Shown here in pieces: positions 55,655 to 64,000 of a stretch of DNA of 64,000 nucleotides. Position 1 is the first letter of the stretch. Each line of letters starts with the position of its first letter. The stretch spans positions 189,295,620 to 189,359,619 of the forward strand of contig CM047805.1 in assembly GCA_026214975.1 (NCBI GenBank), read 5' to 3'. The notes under the pieces were generated by a model, which did no database searches, was not told the origin of the DNA, and worked only from the letters and a program-made list of their open reading frames with translations. The DNA comes from Gentiana macrophylla (taxonomy: Eukaryota; Streptophyta; Magnoliopsida; Gentianales; Gentianaceae). Made by a program: the position numbers and the translations under genes.

Positions 55655-56191
55655 TCAAACCGTAGTTGAACATCCGGGAGTATTCACCGGAAGTAATCCT
55701 AACTGAGAATCACGAGATGGAAAAATCTCGTCAGTAGCCAACTCTGGCACGTGATTCAGTTGGATACAAAGGTGAGAGATAACCCAGGCAAATGGTAGCG
55801 GTCTTCCCCTATTACGTCTTTCTACTGCAAAATTAATTGCAGTCTTAAAAATCAAAACTCCCCAATCAATGTATGCTCCCACAGTTAATGCATACAACAG
55901 CAGCATTTCATCATCCGTAACCCCATAAAAATCTCTAGTTGGATAGATCCGAGAATTAATGAAGCGTTTCCACGCCCTTAAATGAGGGGGTAAGGCCAGA
56001 GTTGAAGAATCATAGTTATGATCAAACAACGGAAATACGAACTGAAAGGCTTCTGCAGTACGATTTACAACATTATACGCATCCCCAAGTTCCCAAAGAA
56101 ACTCGAAGTGTGGGTTTCGATCAAAAGTACATGGTGGGATTTGATAGATTTGATTTATGATGACCGTGAAAATGAAATAACGATTCCCCAA
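55655..56191 (-). pseudogene. Extra ORF B of the Athila-like element
   Basis: 178 open codons, with likely coding sequence continuing upstream to about 56250 in another frame. It includes 'HLRAWKRFINSRIYPTRDF', 'VTDDEMLLLYALTVGAYID' and 'PLPFAWVISHLCIQLN'. This pattern (helical block, 'VTDDE.LLLYALL.G..ID', 'LPFP.LI..LC') is what I know from plant Athila ORF-1-type proteins. A nucleic-acid or structural role is often guessed; none is known. Palindrome pairs 2 and 3 lie 440-550 bp upstream. Confidence 0.6.
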
Positions 56192-56633
56192 AGCGTAATA
56201 AGTTGAGATGAGGCTACCGTCGTTATCTCGAGTGAGAGACGCAAAGAAATCTCTAAATGTCGAAATGTTTATTCGACCTCTCCTGAGTCCTTATCAACTT
56301 TTTCCACCCGCAACCTCGGATTAGATTACGCCCCCACCGATCAATTTTTCGGTGCTTAAGCCTTTCTCCATCGAATAGGAGAACGGACGAAATTTAGATG
56401 TCTCGGGACGTTATAATGAAAGCAAGAGGCATGCCGCCGGGAACCACACCATCAGCGATGTGGTTCATAACTATTAACCGAGGAGAGGATCGGTTAGACA
56501 TTTACGATACAGAGACTAAAAATAGAAGGAAGGAAGAATGAGCAAAGTTTATGGTCATTGCTCTTCCCTTTTATAGAAATATATCTATCAAGCAAAAGTA
56601 GAAAAGATCTCTTTTCTGCTTTTTAATACTTGC

Positions 56634-56665
56634 CGGATCGATCCGAGAAAGGGCGGATCGATCCG
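56634..56665. repeat. Palindrome pair 2, CGGATCGATCCG x2
   Basis: Copies at 56634-56645 and 56654-56665, start-to-start 20 bp. Confidence 0.97.
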
Positions 56666-56704
56666 GCCTCGAACTAGTAATCTTTGTCAGTCGGTACACT
56701 CAGT

Positions 56705-56735
56705 CGGATCGATCCGTAAAAGGCGGATCGATCCG
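56705..56735. repeat. Palindrome pair 3, CGGATCGATCCG x2
   Basis: Copies at 56705-56716 and 56724-56735, start-to-start 19 bp; 40 bp after pair 2 ends. Confidence 0.97.
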
Positions 56736-57133
56736 AACACTCATCGCTCACGGACGAGTTGATTTTGCTTGAAAAATGCCTAGTTTTTCTAGGGGACAAG
56801 TTTTCTTCCTATTTTTTGTTCATTTTCATTTTATTATAACGATAAATTTTACTACACAATGCGTAATACCATAATATGCAATGAAAACATGAAAATCGTA
56901 ATAAAATAAAATCCTACCAAAATCAAAATAACCTAAAATTTTACGATAACGAAATTGTACGAAAAAATAAAATGTTTCAATGTCAAAAATCATAGAATGT
57001 TTAAAATTACTCCTCTTCATCACTCATCTCGACGTGGCTTGAACTTGGCATAGCTTGAGAACGGGTCGATTCTTGGGATGGATCTTGAAAATAAGTGGAC
57101 ATCCGTGCATCGAGCTATCTAGTCCCATCGAGC

Positions 57134-58523
57134 TCATTTCTCTCGTAATATCGTAAAAAGTGCTTCCCCATCCCGTCGTGGTATGGCCAAATGATCCAGA
57201 TCCAACCCGTTCGGATGTTGCAAATTTCTTTGTAGTACTGTCGAAAAATCCCCTACACCACTAGTTTGAAATCCAAAAGAATGTGGCATTTGTTGGAAGT
57301 CCGAGCGAGGTGGCATCGGTGGAATGAAATCGGGCAAGGTATAAGGCCGGGTTTGGCATTGCGGAATATCCATCTCGGCATAGGTAGGGTTTTGCAAGAT
57401 ATTCATTTGATATAAACCTCGCATGCCTTGACGTAAATCTTCAGACCATAATTTATTCCTTTCCGCAAAAACAGCCATATTGGCATTAGCACGATGAACA
57501 TCATAGGCCAAGGATTGAAACATGTCGTAAGTGATGGTATTTGGAAGTTGAGTTTGAGTTTGACTGGATGAAGGAGGGACAAAGCAGATGGATGGAGTAG
57601 GTGAGAGGTCGTTGACGGTTAGGGTCCAAAAGTTTATTCTTCCCGCCGGCCTAAGTGGTAAACTAGGTCCTATAAGTGTGTCATCCACCATCATCAAATT
57701 ATCATTTGGGAGCTCAGGGACTCTATCTGGCGACACACAGGAAAAGAAATAAAACACGGAAAAGGCATGTGGATCATTGGGTCTAGCATTGAGGCAAATT
57801 CCTTGGCCCTTCTACACACACATTACTCTTGCCTACATCCACGGGTATATCATTGACCATAGCCCAAGCAATACACAAATCCTCTTTACCAAAAGATGTA
57901 AAATGACGAGTAGGGTAAAAGAGTGTGACTAATAAAACGTTTAATGGCTCTCATATCCCTTATACATTTTCCATAGGAAAACTGTTTTCATGCCAGACGG
58001 CGAGTGGGATCTAACTCATTCTCGGCTAGTGAAACAATATAATCAAAGTCTGCGAGTTCATCCAAATTCCAAAGCGTATAATAGTCCTCATTCTCTCGGT
58101 ATATCAGTGGATACCATAAATAGCATTTATAATGTGAGGAGTAAACGGCACTCGTCCTAGTTCTTAGGTTGACGAAGTTAACTCACCATCTTCTTCAGTA
58201 GCATTATGAGTTGCTACCAGAGAATAAAATTCAAATACTAAGGTGGTGTTAATTTCTCCCGACCTTAAACCGGCTAACTCCAACCAATGTCGCCTTTCAA
58301 AATCTCTTTTACCTCCCTTCCCAAATCCTTAAAATCCAAACCCTCTCGATTGCAACTAAACACTTTCCAAATTTATTTTTCAATGTTTTCTTAGTCACAG
58401 CAGACGCGTTCTTTCAAAACTAACTGCCAATTCTTCTTCTGTTAAAGGCCTAGTTTCGATGACTGGAATTTGGGTAGGGATATTAGGTTTACGTTTTTTA
58501 CTAGCTTTCGATGATTCGGCCAT
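57134..58523 (-). pseudogene. Extra ORF A of the Athila-like element
   Basis: Starts at the ATG at 58523 ('MAESSKASKKRKPNIPTQ', a basic leader) and runs in at least three frames. The middle reads 'KRDFERRHWLELAGL' and 'EFYSLVATHNA' near 58200-58320, then 'IKRFISHTLLPYSS' near 57930, then an open end at 57134-57757 with 'MFQSLAYDVHRANANM' and a Pro/Gln-rich tail. The block around 'KRFI' is akin to ORF B, so the two regions may be related. Same family idea (Athila ORF-1-like), not certain. Palindrome pair 4 is 416 bp upstream of the ATG. Confidence 0.65.
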
Positions 58524-58973
58524 TCTACGATAATGACAAAATAACAAAACAACACAAAACAACACAAAACAACACAAATGAGTTACACAAAATTTTGGAA
58601 TTAAATAAAGACTTGCTTAAAAAACGAAATTAAGAAAATAAGTGACTACAATGTTACCTTACAAAGCTTAAAAAAGTTGAAATTTGGCCGGAAAAGATGG
58701 AAATTTCGCTGAATAAAAGTTGAAGCTACCCTTGAAAAATTCTTCAATTTAAATGCAACTTTGAAGAGAGGAATGAAAAATGAGAAAAGTATAAGAGGTG
58801 GGGTAGTTTAATGGTGATGTTGTGTGATGATTTGAAGAAAAATTCAATTGAGGGGAAAAGGGAGGCGCGGCTGTTTTTAGAAAAATGGAAGAAGAAAGAA
58901 GAAAGGAAGATCCCGTTCTTTTTAGGTTTTTTAGCTTCCGGATCGATCCGGGTTAGGTCGGATCGATCCGACC

Positions 58974-59012
<39 letters not shown>

Positions 59013-59640
59013 CTAAAAATATTTTTGGTATGATAATCCTCAATTATATCATATAAATCATATATATGATAAAAATAAGTTTTATCATAAAAATTTTTGA
59101 AGTCTTAAAATTAAAATAAACAAAAACTTAATCTAATTCTACTCCCACCATTCTTAAATCTTCAAGATTTCTATAATAACGGTCCATTAACCTAATCTTA
59201 AGAAATGAGGCGTTCGAATTTTCTCTTTGATCTCCATCGGGATTTTCGGATAACCACCTAATCGTTCCTCTTCTTAACAACATTCAAACACTCATCCTGC
59301 GATTTGGTTGTGCTTTCCTACATTTCCTTCATGCTCACTTTTTCCACAAATTTTCTACACCTTCTTAAAAACTTTGCCTTCTCTTTATCGAACTTCTCGA
59401 TTTTCCATTACATAGTTCTTTCATCCTGATCTCTCTCAACAATTGCTTGTTTTTCTCAAAACCAAGCTTCTATTTTAAACGCGACATCTTTATCCAAGCC
59501 TAATTTCAAAAGCAATATAAAAATTCCTATTCTATCTAAAAGGCATCCAGTTCTTTTTTACGCCTATCCGGTAAAAGACGAAACTAATTTAAACATAAAT
59601 AAAAACGAAAAAAAGTAGAGTAAAGATAGATAGCACCTGG
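58524..59640. other. Leader region and pol 3' side
   Basis: No convincing coding sequence. It has palindrome pair 4 (58939-58970) and a 30 nt T tract at 58976-59007. Confidence 0.55.
58939..58970. repeat. Palindrome pair 4, CGGATCGATCCG x2
   Basis: Copies at 58939-58950 and 58959-58970, start-to-start 20 bp, next to a 30 nt T tract. Confidence 0.97.
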
Positions 59641-60944
59641 TATTCGGCTGAATTTAGTTCCTCTACTTTTCGGTTTCTTGATTTCTCTTTTTTACTTTGT
59701 CGGAGGATCGATTAGTAGCATTATTTCTTCTTTTAGTGCGGTTCCTTCTCCTTCCACAAATAACTTTACTCTATGGCCATTGGCTATAAAAGTTGTATTT
59801 CCATCGCTTAGTTCAATGACTCAGATTTGTAAACTCGTTACTTTAAATGGACTCCGTCCATCTTGATTTAAGCTTTCTGGAAATAACTTTAAACGTGAAT
59901 TGTACAAGAGTACTCGATCACCTACATGGAACTCACGCCATAGATTCTCTTATCGTGAAAAGATTTCGTGCGTGCCTCCTTGTAGATTCGAGCGCTTTCA
60001 TAAGAATCGAGACGAATTCTTCTAGTTACATCAATTGAAGCAATCTATGATCACCGATGACCTTAGGATCGAAATTCAAAAATTTAATAGCCTGTAAGGC
60101 TCGGTGTTCTAACTCAACCCAGAGATGACAAGACTTACCAAAAACTAACTTATAGGAGAACAACCAATTGGTGTTTTAAAAGTCATTCTATACGCCCATA
60201 ATGCATCGTCTAGTTTAATCGCCAGATTTTTTCGATTTGAATCCACTTTGTCTTTTCTACGATTCTTTTAATCTCTATTATTACACCTCTACTCCGACCA
60301 ACGGTTTGCGGATGATAGGCGTTCTCTAACTTATGTGTCACACCATATTTTTCAATTATCTTGGTAAATGGTCTATTACAAAAGTGTGAACCTCTATCAC
60401 TAATGATAGCCCTTGGAATGCCATATCTAGTGAATATGTTCTTTTAAGGAATCGTATGACAACTTTGGTATCATTAGTGGGAAGAGCTTCACTTTCTACC
60501 CATTTCAAACATAATCTACCATTACTAGAATAAATCTTTTCCAAAAGATATAGAAATGGTCCCATTAAATCTATACCCCAAACATCAAATAACTCACATT
60601 CTAAAATAGGTTGCATAGGCATTTCATGTTTTTAGATACATTTCCCATTTTTGACAAGATTCACAAGATTTGACATACTTATAAGCATCTCTATATAAGC
60701 GTAGGCCAATAAAACCACATTGTAAAACTTTAAAAGCGGTTTTCCAACCTCCATGATGACCTCCTGCCTCACGATCATGACAAAATGATAAAATACTTAA
60801 AATTTCATTATCGTGCACACACTTTCCGATTATCCCATCCGAACATTTACGGAAAAGTGTCCGTTCCTCCCAAGAATAAAATTTTAAGTCATAAAAGAAT
60901 TTCTTCTTCTGCTTGCCAAGTCCAATGAGACGGAATATAATCAC
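59641..60944 (-). pseudogene. Athila integrase, frame-broken
   Basis: 60624-60944 has the zinc-binding H-H-C-C module ('GGHHGGWKTAFKVLQCGF' then 'CESCQKW'). 60356-60622 has the core start 'FDVWGIDLMGPF' with the first catalytic Asp. Around 60180-60240 'DDALWAYRMTFKTPIG' marks the C-terminal part. The second Asp and the Glu are not in one frame. Confidence 0.85.
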
Positions 60945-61433
60945 AAAGTTAAGTAATTAATGATATCTCCAAACCAGGGTGACATTTCCTTAGAAGGAAT
61001 TCTATTCTTTAATAACTGCATGGTTGAAGGAGTATCTATTCTAAAAAGTTGTTCATCAGAAATGAATCTTTAATTTCTATTCCTTTTCTTCATCATTTTC
61101 CATTCTACTTAGATGATCTCACTACTACATTCTCACTTCCTTTTTTCTTTAATTTCAATATCAAATTCTTGAAGTAAGAGAATCCATCTAAGAAGACGTG
61201 GTTTCAGCATCCTTCTTACTTAGTAAATACTTCAAAGTCGAATGGTCTCAGTATAAATTATTACCTTAGAACCAACAATATACGATCTAAACTTATCTAA
61301 GGCAAAAATTACACCAACAGCTTCTTTCTCAGTAGTTGTATAGTTCAGGTTGAGTTGCATTTAACGTATGAGATGCATAGTAAATAGCTTTGAGAATTTT
61401 GTTATATCTTTGACCTAAAATCGCTCCTACAAA
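60945..61433 (-). pseudogene. Athila RNase H region, eroded
   Basis: Between RT and integrase. Only scraps of the retroelement RNase H are readable, with many stops. Confidence 0.5.
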
Positions 61434-62490
61434 CTAAATCACCGGCATCACACATAATCTCAAATGGCAAATTCCAATCGGTGCTACTAGCACTGGTGCG
61501 ATAGTCAATCTCGCTTTTAAGGTCCGAAAAGCTTCCTTACATTTACTATCAAAGTTAAAAGGTACTTCCTTTTCAAGCAAATGACTTAGAGGCTTTGCTA
61601 TCTTTGAAAAATCGGCAATAAATCTCCTATAAAATCCTGCATGTCCAAGAAATCCTCTTAGAGTCCTTAGATTAATCGGTGGTGGTAATTTTTCAATTAC
61701 TTCCACCTTGGCTTTATCAACTTCAATTCCTATTTCGAGATTCTATGGCCTAGGACAATTCCTTCGATACCATTAAATGACATTTTTCCCAATTTAAAAT
61801 TAAATTGGTATCCTCACAAATACGTTGTAACACTCTTTCTAAGTGCGACAAACATTTACCAAAAGAATCTCCGTAAACACTAAAGTCGTCCATAAAAATT
61901 TCTAAGAATTTCTCAACCATATCGGAAAATATAGCCATCATGCATCTTTGAAACGTGCAGAGAGCATTACATAAACCAAACGGCATTCTTTTATACGCAA
62001 AAGTTCCATAAGGACAAGTGAAAGTAGTCTTTTCCCTATCTCCTACGTGCATGAAAATCAGAAATAACATGAATAACCATCTAAGAAACAAGAATATTTA
62101 TGACCACTTAAACGCTTCCAACATTTGAACTATGAATGGCGGTGGATGATGATCTTTCTTAGTATGATCATTCAGTTTCCTAAAATCAATGCACATTCGA
62201 TAACATGTAATTTCTCTTGTTGGAATCCATTCATTCCTATCATTCTCTTTCACTGTGAAACCTCCTTTCTTTGGTACAACTTGAGTTGGACTTACCCATT
62301 CACTATCTGATATGGGGAAAATTATTCCCATCTCTAATAGCTTAATGACCTCTTTCTTAACAATTAACTGCAAATTTGGGTTGAGGCGGCGTTGCGGTTG
62401 AATACAAGGCTTAGCATCTTCCTTCAGAATTATCTTATGAACGCAAATCTCAGGGCTAATACCTCGAATATCAAAGAATCGTCCATCCAA
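61434..62490 (-). pseudogene. Athila reverse transcriptase, three frames
   Basis: 62098-62490: 'ISDSEWVSPTQVVPKKGG', 'CYRMCIDFRKLNDHTKKDH'. 61750-62091: 'TFTCPYGTFAYKRMPFGLC', then the catalytic 'FMDDFSVYG'. 61434-61706: 'TLRGFLGHAGFYRRFIADF', 'KEAFRTLKARL'. Order and motifs are normal for Ty3/gypsy. Two frameshifts separate the parts. Confidence 0.92.
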
Positions 62491-62807
62491 AAGCTTTCTT
62501 ATGCTTTTTCAACATTCTAAGTAATTGATCTTCTTGTTGCTCGCTTAAAGTGATGAAATAATAATCGGTAATAGATTATCGGTTTCTAGAAAAGCATATT
62601 TCAGATTGAAAGGTAACGGTTTCAATTCCAGATTCTTCGGCGGATCTTCTATTGACGATTTAAGAAGCTGGTCCTTCTAGTTCTAATTCCAAGTACTTAT
62701 GCCATGGTGGCTTAAAGGTAAAACTTTATGTATCTAAAGAAAGAATTATCTCTTTCATTTCAATGTCTTCTCATCTTCTTTATAGATGAGACGAGTTAAG
62801 CATTCTT
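62491..62807 (-). pseudogene. Spacer between Athila protease and RT
   Basis: Frame-broken sequence. It links protease and reverse transcriptase in the usual pol order. Confidence 0.5.
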
Positions 62808-63224
62808 CTAATCTGTCTTCAAAAGTTGGTAATCGATTATCATAGATGAATGAATATCTTCTATAAAAGAACATGATTCTGATGATGCATGATTCATAGC
62901 TTTGAAAATATTGAAAGTAACTTCGTCTTCATTGACTCTCAAAATTAATTCTCCTTTCTGAACATCGATTAAAGTTCTTCCTGTAGCTAGAAATGGACGA
63001 CCTAGAATAAGAGGTGCTGAATAACCGTCTTCCATTTCCATAACTACAAAGTCTACTGGAAAATAGAATTTGTCTACTTTAACCAATATGTCCTTTATAA
63101 TTCCTTTAGGGTACTTAATCGATCTATCTGCCATTTGCAGAGTCATTTCAGTCGTAGTAAGCTTTCCTATGCCTAGCTTTTTATAATCCTCATAAGACAT
63201 TAGATTTATACTTGCTCCTAGATC
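62808..63224 (-). pseudogene. Athila aspartic protease
   Basis: The active site DLGAS begins at 63224 and is in frame with the following 130 codons ('LMSYEDYKKLGIGKL', 'VDFVVMEMEDGYSAPLIL', 'GRPFLATGRTLIDVQKGEL'). The catalytic Asp is present. Confidence 0.92.
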
Positions 63225-64000
63225 ACATAAGACCTTCTTAAATGAAATCCTCCAATTTCACACGGAATGGTAAAACTACCAGATCTTTCAGTTTAGGTGG
63301 TAACTTATCTTTGCAGAATGCGGAACATTCTTCATTTAGGCATATATTCTCATATTCCTCTAATTTTTCTTGTTTGACGTAATTTCTTTCGAAAATTTTC
63401 CATAAGCGAGTATATTAATCGAGCTTCGATAATGGGGATATTAACTTGAATATGACGAAAAAGTGTCAAGGAAACGAGCATACTTCTTATCGCTTTTGCC
63501 TTTTGATTTGATCTTTAGGAGGTAAGGTAAAGATTCTAAATCTATGACCTTTGGCTCCTTTGTCGCTTTCTCTTTCCTTTTCCTTAAACCTTTGAGTATT
63601 ATTCATCGCCATGTTTCAGTTCTTGAATTCTTTCTTTTAAATTGTTCCCTGAATCAATCTCTACTTTACATTCCTTCAGTTCTTCCTGTTTTTCATCCTT
63701 GTTTTCATTATCTTCCATTCTAATGTGTTCCTTAAATAAAGTCCTTAAATCTTTATCCATGGGATCTTTCAGAATCCTAGGGATTTTTACCCAATTTTCC
63801 TTTTCACTTTCAGATTCCGAACTTTTATTTCTTTTCAAGAAATTTTCTATAATTTCTTCTTCCTCATCTCAGAATTCAAGTTCATCTTTAGTTTTATCAT
63901 TCTTACCATCTAAGTCATCTTCTACTTCATTATTCCCAAAGTTTTCAACTCCATTACTTCCACTCGAGCTTCCTACTTCTCGTAACTACAACATTTACCT
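63225..64000 (-). pseudogene. Athila gag C-terminal part, cut by the window end
   Basis: Just upstream of the protease the frames give 'NEECSAFCKDKLPPKLKD' and 'GSFTIPCEIG', usual for the gag-protease linker of Athila. 63599-63838 is a highly charged Lys/Glu part ('KRNKSSESESEKENWVKIP'). The rest of gag is outside the window. Confidence 0.75.

Larger units (their letters stand above)
56192..57133. other. Leader region between extra ORFs, with palindrome pairs
   Basis: No open frame of note. It carries palindrome pairs 2 and 3 (56634-56665 and 56705-56735). Confidence 0.6.
52162..64000 (-). mobile_element. Athila-like Ty3/gypsy element, running off the window
   Basis: A minus-strand element of at least 11.8 kb: 3' LTR (about 52162-53988), polypurine tract (53989-54003), two extra ORF regions (55655-58523), integrase, RNase H, reverse transcriptase, protease and part of gag to the window end. 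The long LTR (about 1.8 kb), gag-pol followed by extra ORFs, and the pol sequence style ('RKLNDHTKKDHHP', 'FMDDFSVYG', 'GIDLMGPF') fit Athila. All ORFs have frame breaks. The 5' LTR is outside. Confidence 0.88.

Overview
This window is nuclear DNA of a flowering plant, most likely a eudicot. It has spliced genes with GT-AG introns, long AT microsatellites, and all the main plant transposon classes: Ty1/copia and Ty3/gypsy (Tat- and Athila-type) LTR elements, L1-type LINEs with zf-RVT and RNase H domains, hAT, Stowaway and fold-back MITEs. I cannot name the species. Nothing bacterial or organellar was seen, and no tRNA, rRNA or CRISPR locus.

I can support six host genes: (1) a class I TCP transcription factor (3889-4482, -); (2) a nine-exon nuclear gene for a plastid sigma factor (6611-9334, +), reconstructed as 562 residues; (3) a three-exon gene for mitochondrial ribosomal protein mL41 (10217-12152, -), 92 residues; (4) an intronless VPS52 gene of the GARP/EARP tethering complexes (30090-32228, +); (5) a small membrane-anchored TPR protein (37740-38402, -); (6) a two-exon UDP-glycosyltransferase of UGT86A type (42254-47028, -) whose 3.3 kb intron holds several transposons. 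These are unrelated housekeeping, regulatory and metabolic genes, not a cluster.

Layout: 0-1.5 kb copia wreckage; 3.9-12.7 kb gene-rich; 13.4-19.4 kb repeats (two AT-rich tandem duplications, a 1.35 kb G-rich GGGTA array, a 1,285 bp tandem duplication); 19.7-21.0 kb a 5'-truncated LINE with a target-site duplication; 21.6-28.5 kb a nearly complete Tat-type Ty3/gypsy element on the minus strand, with a RT/RNase H deletion and an antisense extra ORF; 30-32 kb VPS52; 33.7-36.5 kb a truncated copia; 37.1-38.4 kb the TPR gene with a retroposon-like insertion at its stop codon; 39-50 kb two LINEs of one family flanking the UGT gene; 50.2-52.2 kb a non-coding LTR-element remnant; 52.2 kb to the window end an Athila-like element on the minus strand, running off the edge.

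The most unusual signal is a 12 bp palindrome, CGGATCGATCCG, present eight times as four close pairs (19-21 bp, about two helical turns) and only inside the Athila-like element: one pair in the LTR and the others 0.4-0.5 kb upstream of its two extra ORFs. Second is a row of four evenly spaced stem-loops with compensatory changes in the Tat element. Exon joins come from reading splice sites by eye; family names come from recognised motifs, not searches.
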